Shown: positions 7,961 through 15,915 of the stretch, one piece after another
Numbering within the stretch: position 1 is the stretch's first letter
Layout of the letters: each line of letters starts with the position of its first letter
Assembly: GCA_035384605.1 (NCBI GenBank)
Contig: DAOOIV010000005.1
Span: forward strand, 1-64,000
DNA length: 64,000 bases
Direction of reading: 5' to 3'
Source of the DNA: Phycisphaerae bacterium
GTDB lineage: Bacteria > Planctomycetota > Phycisphaerae > UBA1845 > PWPN01
Notes under the pieces: model-generated
Database searches by the model: none
What the model saw: only the letters and a program-made list of their open reading frames with translations
What the model was told of the DNA's origin: nothing
Position numbers and translations under genes: made by a program

Positions 7961-10174
7961 ATGTCTCGTAAATGGTCTGTTTTGACTGCCGGCGTCCTGT
8001 TTGTCGGGTCCGGGGCGGTGTGGGGGGTGGAATTCAAGGATCAAATCGCCGGCGACGCGATCTCCGGCTGGGAGATCCGGAACGGCCCGCCGGATTCGTG
8101 GTCGGTCAAAGACGGCGTGTTGCATTGCCACGGGGCTGAGAAATGGGGCGGCTGGCTCGGCACCGTCCGCAACTATACGGACTTCATCATCGAACTCGAG
8201 TACAAGCTGAGTCCGGGCGGCAACAGCGGCGTCTTTCTGCGCACGCCGCGGGAGGGTCATCCCTCGGCGGTCTCATTTGAAATTCAGATCCTGGACAACA
8301 CGGCCGAGAAGCACAAGAACCTCAAGCCCGCCCAGTACTGCGGTTCGATCTACAAGATCGTCGCGGCCGACAAGGATGCCACCAAGCCGGTCGGCGAATG
8401 GAACCGGATGCGGATCATGGCGGAGGCCGACCACATCGTGGTGTGGCTCAACGGCGAGAAAGTCGTCGACGCCACGGGCAAGTCGGACCCTGAGATCTTA
8501 CAACGATCCCGCGAAGGAGCCATCGGCCTCCAGAATCACCGCAGCGAGGTTTCCTTCCGCAATATCCGCATCGCCGACCTGGCCGAGGACCGGGCCCGGC
8601 GCACCAAGTGGTGGCGGGAAGCCCGCTTCGGGATGTTCATCCACTGGGGGCCGGTCAGCCTCAAAGGCACGGAGATCGGCTGGTCGCGGGGGGGGCAGCG
8701 TCGCGGGCACGGCGAGGGCAGGGGCGAAATACCGGTCGAGGTTTACGACAACCTGTACAAGGAATTCAACCCGACGAGGTTCGACGCCCGGCAGTGGGTG
8801 CAGATTGCGCGGGACGCCGGAATGAAGTACATGGTCTTCACCACGAAGCATCACGACGGCTTTTGCGAGTTCGACAGCAAACTGACTGATTACAAGATCA
8901 CCCACTCGCCCTTCAAACGCGATGTGGTGGCGGAGCTGACCGCCGCCTGCCACGAGGCCGGCATGCCCATCGGCTTCTACTATTCGCCGCCCGACTGGCA
9001 CCATCCCGACTACCGCACCGAGAACCACGGCCGGTACGTCGAGTACATGCACGGTCAGATCCGCGAGTTGCTGAGCAATTACGGCAGAATCGCGATCATG
9101 TGGTTCGACGGGCTCGGGGGAACCTCAAAGGACTGGAAATCCACGGAGATGTTCGAGGACATCTTCCGGCTGCAACCGGACATCATCATCAACAACCGCG
9201 CCGGCCTGGCCGCCGATCATGACACCCCCGAACAGCAGATCGGCAAGTTCCAGAACAACCGCCTGTGGGAAAGCTGCATCACCATTTGCCGGCAGTGGGC
9301 ATGGAAGCCCGAGGACGAGATGAAGTCGTTGAAGGATTGTATCCGGACGCTGGTGCGATGTGCCGGCGGCGACGGCAACCTGTTATTCAACGTCGGGCCG
9401 ATGCCCACCGGGGAAATCGAACCCAGGCAGGTCGAGCGGCTGAGGGAAATGGGCCAATGGCTGAGCAAATACGGGGAGAGCATTTATGGTACGCGCGGCG
9501 GCCCGTTCAAGCCCGGGATCTGGGGCGCCAGCACGCATAAGGACAACAGGATCTATGTCCACGTGTTCGAATGGCCGGCCGACGGTCAGTCTCTTGCGTT
9601 GCCGCCGATCGGGAAAAAGGTGCTCGGCGCAGCCGTCCTTACCGGCGGTGCGGCCGAGGTCAAGCAAAGCAGCGAGGGCCTGGTCATTACCATGCCCGCC
9701 TCGGAACGTCAGGAGGTTGATACGATCATCGCGATCGATCTTGACGGCCCGGCCGCGGAAATAGCCCCTCTGGCCACAAGGCTCGGCTCCCTTGCGGCGC
9801 ACAAGAAATCGACTGCTTCGAACGTGTTCCAGAAGAGCTGGCTCCACGGTCCTGAGAAGGCCTTCGACGATGATGACAGTACCCGTTGGGCCACCGATGC
9901 CGGAACAAAGCAGGCATGGCTGGAAGTTGATCTCGGCGAGCCTACCACCATCGGCCGGGCCGTGATCAGCGAAGCATTTGACCGGGTGAGGGCGTTCGAA
10001 TTGCAGTATCGCGACGGGCAGGAGTGGCGTACCTTCGCCCGCGGGAGCACCATCGGAGCCGACAAGCTGATCACTTTCGCTCCGGTGACCGCCGATCGGG
10101 TTCGCCTGAACATCACCGAGGCAACGGAGGGCCCGACGATATGGGAGTTCCAACTGTTCGCCCCGTCCAAGTGA
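7961..10174 (+). CDS. DUF1080-GH29 alpha-L-fucosidase with F5/8C domain
   Basis: A 737-residue exported protein. The start at ATG 7961 follows GGAGG by 5 nt and gives a signal peptide (MSRKWSVLTAGVLFVGSG). Residues ~22-205 are a DUF1080/LamG-like domain (GNSGVFLRTP, ILDNTAEKHKN); ~210-570 a GH29 fucosidase domain (ARFGMFIHWGP, FTTKHHDGFCEFDS, probable nucleophile Asp383 in IMWFDG); ~600-737 an F5/8 type C (discoidin) domain beginning with the KAFDDDDSTRWATD motif. The fusion would bind sugar polymers and release fucose outside the cytoplasm. The three-domain combination is seen in planctomycetal secretomes. Substrate is inferred as fucosylated polysaccharide, perhaps algal. Confidence 0.92.
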   Translation: MSRKWSVLTAGVLFVGSGAVWGVEFKDQIAGDAISGWEIRNGPPDSWSVKDGVLHCHGAEKWGGWLGTVRNYTDFIIELEYKLSPGGNSGVFLRTPREGHPSAVSFEIQILDNTAEKHKNLKPAQYCGSIYKIVAADKDATKPVGEWNRMRIMAEADHIVVWLNGEKVVDATGKSDPEILQRSREGAIGLQNHRSEVSFRNIRIADLAEDRARRTKWWREARFGMFIHWGPVSLKGTEIGWSRGGQRRGHGEGRGEIPVEVYDNLYKEFNPTRFDARQWVQIARDAGMKYMVFTTKHHDGFCEFDSKLTDYKITHSPFKRDVVAELTAACHEAGMPIGFYYSPPDWHHPDYRTENHGRYVEYMHGQIRELLSNYGRIAIMWFDGLGGTSKDWKSTEMFEDIFRLQPDIIINNRAGLAADHDTPEQQIGKFQNNRLWESCITICRQWAWKPEDEMKSLKDCIRTLVRCAGGDGNLLFNVGPMPTGEIEPRQVERLREMGQWLSKYGESIYGTRGGPFKPGIWGASTHKDNRIYVHVFEWPADGQSLALPPIGKKVLGAAVLTGGAAEVKQSSEGLVITMPASERQEVDTIIAIDLDGPAAEIAPLATRLGSLAAHKKSTASNVFQKSWLHGPEKAFDDDDSTRWATDAGTKQAWLEVDLGEPTTIGRAVISEAFDRVRAFELQYRDGQEWRTFARGSTIGADKLITFAPVTADRVRLNITEATEGPTIWEFQLFAPSK

Positions 10175-10235
10175 GCAGAGGGAGCGATTGCCCCGCCGCA
10201 CTCTTGAACGCTCAGTGCACCGCGATGGAGACGGC

Positions 10236-11015
10236 ATGTCTCAAAAGAGGATCCAGATCGCTGCTCACAAGCCCAGCCCCTGGATTCTCCGCCCTCGGCC
10301 GGTGGTTTCGCCAAGACTGCGGTTGTTTTGCTTCGCTCACGCCGGCGGCGGTGCCTCGCTGTTTCGCAACTGGCCTTGTGGTTTGTCCGACAAGGTGGAG
10401 GTCTGTGCGGTCCAATCTCCCGGCCGTGAGGAGCGACTCGACGACTGTCCTTATGCACGTTTCGACGCCTTGGAACAGACAACGGCTGACCAGATCAAAC
10501 CCTGGCTCGATGTGCCGTTCGCTTTGTTCGGCCATGAACTCGGGGCACTGGTTGCCTTTGAGCTTGTACGACGACTTCGGCGAACCGGCCTGCCGGCTCC
10601 GGTTCGATTGATCGTGGCAGGCTGCGCCGCACCCCACTTGCCAAGATCAAGGCCCCCGATTCACAGGTTGTCCGACGACGAGTTTCTGGATGGTTTGGCG
10701 GGCGGTCTGGCGGCGGTTCCCGACGCCGTGCGGCGCAGGCCCGACCTTGTGGCCCGCATCCTTCCCGGCCTGCGAGCGGATTTCACCATGCTGGAAACGT
10801 ATACGTATCGCCCGGAGCATCGCCTCGACTGCCCAATTACCGCCCTGGGCGGCAGCGCTGACCCCACGATGCCGACCGATGCCTTGGCCGCCTGGGCCGA
10901 GCACACGAGCACGTTCTCGCAGCAAATGATCCAGGGCGACCAGTTCTTTCTCTTCACGGGTGAAACCGAAGTGCTGTCCTGCCTGGCGAACCTGCTTTCG
11001 CCAGACTATCTGTGA
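10236..11015 (+). CDS. Type II thioesterase-like pseudoenzyme
   Basis: A 259-residue alpha/beta hydrolase matching the GrsT/RifR type II thioesterase family end to end (FCFAHAGGGASLFRNW, VQSPGREER, RADFTMLETYTYRP, GGSADP). The nucleophile elbow, normally GHSMG, reads GHELG (Glu101, GAA at 10536-10538), and the catalytic His of the usual GGHFF reads GDQFF (Gln236, CAG at 10941-10943). Only the acidic residue Asp209 remains. An active thioesterase is therefore unlikely by the standard mechanism. There is no NRPS or PKS gene in the window. An upstream TTG at 10188 is an alternative start; ATG 10236 has a GGAG site. Family assignment is firm, function unknown. Confidence 0.85.
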   Translation: MSQKRIQIAAHKPSPWILRPRPVVSPRLRLFCFAHAGGGASLFRNWPCGLSDKVEVCAVQSPGREERLDDCPYARFDALEQTTADQIKPWLDVPFALFGHELGALVAFELVRRLRRTGLPAPVRLIVAGCAAPHLPRSRPPIHRLSDDEFLDGLAGGLAAVPDAVRRRPDLVARILPGLRADFTMLETYTYRPEHRLDCPITALGGSADPTMPTDALAAWAEHTSTFSQQMIQGDQFFLFTGETEVLSCLANLLSPDYL

Positions 11016-11123
11016 ACAGCCGGCGTGCACCCGCCACATTGGGCCGACGAACCCGTTGGGCCCGAGGCCTCGGACGATGATGTTCTCTTGGCCGCGCTTC
11101 GCCGCAAGCGGCGTCACTGACCA

Positions 11124-11360
11124 CAGGTGCCCCTTGGCGAAGGCATGACCCGAACCCGATTCGAGGTATCGCTCGAAGGCCTCGGCTTTCCAGTCATTCT
11201 CGACCCGGACGACCGCAACGGCCTACCATGGGACGTGGGCTCGGGTATACCGAGACTTGCTCGGATTGTGGTCTGACAATCGTTGTATGAAGTCGGTGGT
11301 CGGACCGATATAGCGCTCACCCGGACGCGAAAGGCTTTCAAGCAGGCAGACATGCTTGAC
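11124..11360 (-). pseudogene. Decayed GIY-YIG nuclease gene
   Basis: The reading frame encodes a short GIY-YIG nuclease of the small UvrC-like type (about 80 residues). Recognisable parts are VCLLESLSRPGERYIG, a QRLSDHN helix with the conserved Arg, and after an in-frame TAG (11223-11225) the helix EAFERYLESGSGHAFAKGHL. Three defects are seen: no start codon where the family begins (GTC), the first catalytic Tyr of the GIY motif replaced by Cys, and the internal TAG. The usual stop after the SGSGRAFA helix is also missing. The gene lies 110 bp downstream of tRNA-Ser on the same strand. Most likely a dead gene. Confidence 0.75.
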
Positions 11361-11470
11361 AGGTCGTACTCCACCCCGCGCCGGCCCTGCTTCGCGTCGC
11401 TTGCCAGTGCTACACAGGACGTTCTGCGCAGCGCCCGCATCGGGTCGACCAATGCGGGAACGACGCAGAA

Positions 11471-11557
11471 CGGAGGCGGAGGGATTCGAACCCCCGGTAC
11501 CCTTGCGGGCACAACGGTTTTCAAAACCGTCCCGATCAGCCGCTCCGGCACGCCTCC
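11471..11557 (-). tRNA. tRNA-Ser (UGA anticodon)
   Basis: An 87-nt tRNA on the minus strand. The 7-bp acceptor stem pairs GGAGGCG with CGCCTCC, discriminator G; the anticodon arm is ACGGT-TTTGAAA-ACCGT with anticodon TGA; the long variable arm (GTGCCC-GCAA-GGGTAC) is typical of tRNA-Ser; the T-arm contains GGTTCGAATCC. The 3' CCA is not encoded. It reads UCA (and other UCN) serine codons. Confidence 0.95.
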
Positions 11558-11842
11558 GGGAATCGGCGGTCATGTGCGAGATCATTCTACGACAAATGCG
11601 GGCTGAAGGGTAGTGCCGTGCCGGCGGCAAATCGACTGCTCAGAGAGACCAGAGACGTTCAGGGGGGCGCCGCATCGCCGGTTTCCTTTTCGTGCTGTCT
11701 TGTGTTTCTCGTTGCTATCTACGCCTTTTGCTCCTCAGGTGAAGATGCAGACGGGTGATGGCCACAAAAAACGCAAGAAGTCACAAAGAACGCTTCGCGG
11801 CGTGTTCCACCTCTGGCTGACAGCCAAGAGCTGTTAGCTTCC

Positions 11843-11962
11843 TTCACAGCACCTTGGTCTTGCCCGGCACGGCCACCGGGTAGCGGCCCTGGGCGTCCGG
11901 CACGATGGGGGGGCGAGTCCATGGTGTAGCTCTCCAGGCCCGGAGCGAGGACGAAGTTCGAC
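11843..11962. repeat. ~120-bp direct repeat, copy 1
   Basis: Direct repeat of 12978-13099. The first ~58 bp are identical, then a few substitutions and a 2-bp deletion, then a further identical 37 bp. Together with copy 2 it brackets the protease/antitoxin-like cassette. Confidence 0.85.
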
Positions 11963-11966
11963 GCCA
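11844..11966 (-). pseudogene. Gfo/Idh C-terminal fragment
   Basis: This fragment is nearly identical to the last ~40 codons of the Gfo/Idh gene at 12979-14322. The frame reads NFVLAPGLESYTMDS, then shifts because 2 bp are missing in the gatggggggg stretch; the remaining bases match the GRYPVAVPGKTKVL tail in another frame, including the stop position. It has no start of its own and is not expected to be translated. Confidence 0.85.
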
Positions 11967-11983
11967 AGACGAGCCCACACAGG

Positions 11984-12367
11984 TCATGGAGAATGCTCTG
12001 ACCACTCCCGGCGTGGCCCGTCCAGTAGCAGTGTGATGTGATTCAGGATGTCTCGACCCAGAATACCTCGTTCTTCCTCAACCAAGAGATAGCGACCTCG
12101 GAAGGCACGTCTCAGGAAAACCAAGTCCAGCATGACGACAGAAGCGACACACCTCCTACCGTCGAATCCTGCCAATTCGCAGTGCTCGCCGGCGATCGGC
12201 ATCACGCCGAGTTGCTCAACCGCTTTTCGGGGCAACAAGGTAACGTCTGCTCCTGTGTCCATCAGTAGGGTTACGCCGGAAATCCTTGCGCCGCTTTCCG
12301 GGTTCCGTAGCACGACCTCCGCGACGGGAGCCGGCGGATGGAAGCGCGCTGCGTCATAGCCCGGCAT
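11984..12367 (-). CDS. Clan AA retropepsin-like aspartic protease
   Basis: A 127-residue protein with the hallmarks of single-domain retroviral-type aspartic proteases: catalytic motif MDTGADVTLLP (Asp37-Thr38-Gly39) and a second signature GILGRDILN near residue 100. Such proteins act as homodimers. No signal peptide is seen, so it should be cytosolic. Its start overlaps the end of the upstream small gene by 14 bp, implying translational coupling. The pairing of a clan AA protease with a small antitoxin-like protein recurs in bacteria and archaea, but its role is not established. The pair sits inside a cassette bracketed by a duplicated Gfo/Idh 3' end. Confidence 0.82.
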   Translation of the reverse strand: MPGYDAARFHPPAPVAEVVLRNPESGARISGVTLLMDTGADVTLLPRKAVEQLGVMPIAGEHCELAGFDGRRCVASVVMLDLVFLRRAFRGRYLLVEEERGILGRDILNHITLLLDGPRREWSEHSP

Positions 12368-12569
12368 CGTCGCTCACCTCGACGACATGCTTGACAAAAT
12401 CGGCAGCCTGTTCTGGATGCGCCAAGTGCGGACTATAGACACGTGCCTGCGGTGGGGTCTCGATATCGGGAACCACGACGTAGACCTTCGTGTTGTCGGG
12501 CAGCATCACGTTGTCACGGAGCCGGATGCAGCCGTTTTCGACAATTCCTTCAATCGTCGAGACAGCCAT
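12354..12569 (-). CDS. Small antitoxin-like protein (DUF104/AbrB-like)
   Basis: A 71-residue protein starting at ATG 12569. The N-terminal half (TIEGIVENGCIRLRDNVMLP, then DNTKVYVVVP) has the beta-hairpin pattern V-x-NG-x-I-x-L ... LP-x-x-T-x-V seen in DUF104/AF2212-type putative antitoxins and similar swapped-hairpin proteins. The C-terminal half is acidic and helical (QAADFVKHVVEVSDD), as expected for a partner-binding tail. It is coupled to the protease gene downstream. The family assignment rests on pattern only. Confidence 0.6.
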   Translation of the reverse strand: MAVSTIEGIVENGCIRLRDNVMLPDNTKVYVVVPDIETPPQARVYSPHLAHPEQAADFVKHVVEVSDDAGL

Positions 12570-12978
12570 GTTGCACCTCATGTCACTTGACGACGCTGAC
12601 GGAGCCATCAGTCGCTCGCAGCACGCCGGACTCGCCCGCTCGCCCGTCGGGCAAGCCAATCCCTCAAGCCTTGCTCCATGGGTGGTCTGCCTCCAAACCA
12701 GCCTGTCGCTTGTGGGGCGATTCGGCCAAACCAAGGAAGCCCGGGGAGGCGCGGAGCATCGCTCTCCAACTCATTCTACGTCGTGATGAGGCTGCGATGC
12801 AAACCGGTTCTGCCGGATCGGGTCCGTCACAGTTCAGGCGGGGCGACGCTATGGCTTTTCAGAACCGCGACTGTAAGGTACCGGCCGCCGTGCGGTGTTG
12901 GCCGCTTTGTGGCTGGCGCTACCCACCGACTGGCCTGCTTGGTCCCTCGCTCAGTATGCAGCAGTGAATCGACCGCGT
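12570..12978. other. Intergenic gap inside the bracketed cassette
   Basis: About 400 bp between the Gfo/Idh stop and the antitoxin-like start. No convincing gene, hairpin or promoter was seen. It lies within the segment delimited by the two ~120-bp direct repeats. Confidence 0.55.
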
Positions 12979-13099
12979 TCACAGCACCTTGGTCTTGCCC
13001 GGCACGGCCACCGGGTAGCGGCCCTGGGCGTCCGGAACGATCGGCGGGGTCGAGTCCATGGTGTAGCTCTCCAGGCCCGGAGCGAGGACGAGATCTGAC
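12978..13099. repeat. ~120-bp direct repeat, copy 2
   Basis: The intact copy forming the 3' end of the Gfo/Idh gene at 12979-14322. See 11843-11962. Confidence 0.85.
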
Positions 13100-14322
13100 G
13101 CGAGGGCCTGCTCCCAGGTGATCTCCTGGCCCGACTCGGCGGCCATGCGGCCGAGAATACCGGTCAGCGTGGCATAAGCGCAACGCTTCGTTTCGTTGTA
13201 CGGCTTGTTCTGCCGGATGGCCTCGAAGAGTCGCTCGTGCTCGACCTGATACTGATCGCTCTTCTCGCCCTGGTACCGCCAGATGATCTGATCCTCAGTT
13301 CGCCTGTGCCCCTTGTAGATCAGGGGGTCGGGAATTCCCTCGCCCAGAACGGCCGAGCCTTTCGTCCCGTGAATCACGTTGCCCCAGAAGCCCCAGCAGT
13401 CGGCCATGTGACGAGCCTGGGCGAACAACCGCGTCCCGTCGGCAAACGAATACTCGACGGCGTAGTGGTCGAACATCTGGTCGGCTTCGGTGCGAGGATA
13501 CCGTCCGCCTTGCCCCTGAGCGGAGACCGGCCAGGCATCCTTGACCCAGCAGCACACGTCCAGATTGTGAATTAGCCAGTCCAGAATGAAACTGCCGCCC
13601 AGCCAGTTGAAGTTGTGGAAGTGGCGAATCTGGTAGGCTATTTCGGTCATGTCCGCCGGCTTGGGCGTGATGCCCACTGGTCCGTGCTCGCGGTAGGACC
13701 AGCAGGTGATGACCTCGCCGATGATACCGTCGTGGATCCGGCGAACGGCCTCCTCCAAGGGCGCGGAATGACGGCTCATCAGCCCGCCAGCGATCTTGAT
13801 GTTCTTCTTGTCCGCCTCCTCGCCGGCCTTGAGGACTCGTCGAACTCCGGGGCCGTCGACGGCGAAAGCCTTCTCCATAAACACGTTGCAGCCCTTCTCG
13901 ACGGCGTACTCAAGATGCGGCGGCCGAAAGCCCGGAGGCGTCGCCAGAATCACCACGCCCGATCCGTCCAGGCTGTCGATGGCTTTCTTGTATGCGTCGA
14001 AGCCGATGAATTGACGTTCTTTCGGTACGTCGATCTGCTTGCCAAATTGTGATTGGAGCTTCTGGAGACTCGATTGCAAGCGATCGTCGAACACATCGGC
14101 CATGGCCACCAGCCGGGTCGGCCCACTACTGGTGGAAAGCGCATTGATGGCGGCCCCCGTGCCCCGGCCGCCACAGCCGACAAGAGCGACCTTGAGGGTA
14201 TTGCCCTCCCCGGCATGGACGGCCGGGATGGCCGTCAAGCCCAGGGCTGACGCCGCGGCGATGCGGCCGGAGGTGCTCAGAAACTCACGACGCGACGCTC
14301 GGGACTGTTTGTCTTGACTCAT
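12979..14322 (-). CDS. Tat-exported Gfo/Idh/MocA oxidoreductase
   Basis: A 447-residue NAD(P)-dependent oxidoreductase of the Gfo/Idh/MocA family. The N-terminus carries a twin-arginine signal (SRREFLSTSGRIAAASALGL, cut after AVHA). The Rossmann fold shows VALVGCGGRGTG, and the EKP-type motif appears as MEKAFAVDGPG, with Ala instead of Pro. The C-terminal half is the alpha/beta catalytic domain with HNFNWLGGSFILDWLIHNLD, ending in GRYPVAVPGKTKVL. Members act on sugars, sugar acids or inositols; substrate is unknown here. It lies 213 bp from the divergent UroD-family gene. Its 3' end is duplicated at 11843-11962. Confidence 0.93.
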   Translation of the reverse strand: MSQDKQSRASRREFLSTSGRIAAASALGLTAIPAVHAGEGNTLKVALVGCGGRGTGAAINALSTSSGPTRLVAMADVFDDRLQSSLQKLQSQFGKQIDVPKERQFIGFDAYKKAIDSLDGSGVVILATPPGFRPPHLEYAVEKGCNVFMEKAFAVDGPGVRRVLKAGEEADKKNIKIAGGLMSRHSAPLEEAVRRIHDGIIGEVITCWSYREHGPVGITPKPADMTEIAYQIRHFHNFNWLGGSFILDWLIHNLDVCCWVKDAWPVSAQGQGGRYPRTEADQMFDHYAVEYSFADGTRLFAQARHMADCWGFWGNVIHGTKGSAVLGEGIPDPLIYKGHRRTEDQIIWRYQGEKSDQYQVEHERLFEAIRQNKPYNETKRCAYATLTGILGRMAAESGQEITWEQALASDLVLAPGLESYTMDSTPPIVPDAQGRYPVAVPGKTKVL

Positions 14323-14535
14323 GGTTCCTCCCTCGGATGGACCATCCTGATGTGGGTACCGGCCTTACAGTCTCACCCGGTCACGCCCCGGGCCAGCCAA
14401 GTGAATTATCAGTGATCGCCTCCGGCTGAACAAGATCTCAGCTCGTTCACGCAACTGCGGATGTGTGCGCCAATCTTGAGACCCTTGCGCCAGCAGTATA
14501 CGATGCCAGCTTGAGGCCAGCAGAGGAGGTCGACC

Positions 14536-15795
14536 GTGACCAGCAGGGAACGGGTCGTCGCGGCACTGAATCACCGGCAGCCGGATTCTGTCCCGATAGA
14601 TTTCGGCGGAACGGCGGTGACCGGGATGCACGTCACGTGCGTGGCTGCCTTGCGCGATCATTACGGCCTGGAAAAGCGGCTTGTGAAGGTCCACGAACCA
14701 TATCAGATGCTTGGTTGGATCGATGACGACCTCGCGGACGCAATCGGGATCGACGTGGCCGGCGTGATCGGGCCGACCACCCTGTTCGGCTTCGCCAACA
14801 CCAATTGGACACCCTGGCGGGCTCCGTTCGGGCTGGAGGTGCTGGTCTCCGAACACTTCAAGACCACGATGGACGCCAAGGGCGACGTGTTTATCTATCC
14901 CCAGGGTGACACCACGGCGCCGCCAAGCGGCCGTATGCCCGATGGGGGCTACTTCTTCGACACCATCGTCCGGCAGGAACCGATCGACGAAGACAAGCTC
15001 GATCCGCAGGACAACCTGGAGGAGTTCGGACCGATCAGCGAGGCCGACCTGGCCCACTTCCAGGGTGAGGTGAAGCGGGCATCGGCCACGGGGCGGGCGG
15101 TCATCGCCACTTTCGGCGGGACGGCCTTCGGCGACATCGCCCTGGTGCCGGCCCCGTTTCTCAAGTACCCCAAGGGCATCCGCGACATCGAGGAGTGGTA
15201 CGTATCGACCGTCGCCCGCCGCGACTACGTTCATCAAGTCTTCGACAGGCAATGCGAAATCGCCCTGGCCAACCTGGCGAAGATCCACGCCCGCGTGGGC
15301 GATGCGGTCGACGCGGTGTTTATCTGCGGCACGGACTTCGGCACGCAGACCTCGGCCTTCTGCTCGCGAGAGACATTCCGCGATCTTTACATGCCCTACT
15401 ACAGGCGGGTGAACGATTGGATCCACGCCCACACGAAATGGAAGACGTTCAAGCACTCCTGCGGGGCGGTGGAGCAGTTCCTCGGGCCGTTCATCGAGTC
15501 CGGCTTCGACATTGTCAATCCGGTGCAATGCTCGGCGTCCGGCATGGACCCGGCACATCTCAAGCGAACCTACGGCGACGAGCTGACATTCTGGGGCGGC
15601 GGCGTGGACACACAGAAGACCCTGCCTTTCGGCACGCCGGCGCAGGTGCGCGAGCAGGTGCTGTCGCGATGCGAGATCTTTTCGAAAAACGGCGGGTTCG
15701 TGTTCAACGCCATCCACAACGTCCAGGCCCGCACGCCGGTCGCGAACATCGTGGCCATGATCGAGGCCGTCCACGAATTCAACGGTCGGCGGTGA
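14536..15795 (+). CDS. UroD-family corrinoid methyltransferase-like protein
   Basis: A 419-residue (beta/alpha)8 protein of the uroporphyrinogen decarboxylase superfamily, MtaA/CmuA branch rather than HemE. It starts MTSRERVVAALNHRQPDSVPIDFGG, and the zinc-type motif KHSCGAVEQFLGPFIESGFD with a later Cys (NPVQCSA) fits cobalamin-dependent methyltransferases. The GTG start at 14536 has GAGGAGGT 7 nt upstream. It may move a methyl group between a corrinoid carrier and a thiol or small substrate. No corrinoid protein gene is adjacent. Such genes are abundant in planctomycetes and their substrates are mostly unknown. Confidence 0.85.
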   Translation: MTSRERVVAALNHRQPDSVPIDFGGTAVTGMHVTCVAALRDHYGLEKRLVKVHEPYQMLGWIDDDLADAIGIDVAGVIGPTTLFGFANTNWTPWRAPFGLEVLVSEHFKTTMDAKGDVFIYPQGDTTAPPSGRMPDGGYFFDTIVRQEPIDEDKLDPQDNLEEFGPISEADLAHFQGEVKRASATGRAVIATFGGTAFGDIALVPAPFLKYPKGIRDIEEWYVSTVARRDYVHQVFDRQCEIALANLAKIHARVGDAVDAVFICGTDFGTQTSAFCSRETFRDLYMPYYRRVNDWIHAHTKWKTFKHSCGAVEQFLGPFIESGFDIVNPVQCSASGMDPAHLKRTYGDELTFWGGGVDTQKTLPFGTPAQVREQVLSRCEIFSKNGGFVFNAIHNVQARTPVANIVAMIEAVHEFNGRR

Positions 15796-15915
15796 ATTCC
15801 GGTGTTCCGTCCGCCACGGAACACGGCTCACCCAGGCCTATCACCTTGGTACCGCAAATACCTCCTAAGTCATCCATCGGCCAGAACTGAACCCGGACGG
15901 AGAATCGGTTGCGGA

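Noticed and set aside
10236..11015. Part of an NRPS/PKS cluster (type II thioesterase)
   Set aside because: No NRPS, PKS or carrier-protein gene lies in the window and the catalytic residues are missing.
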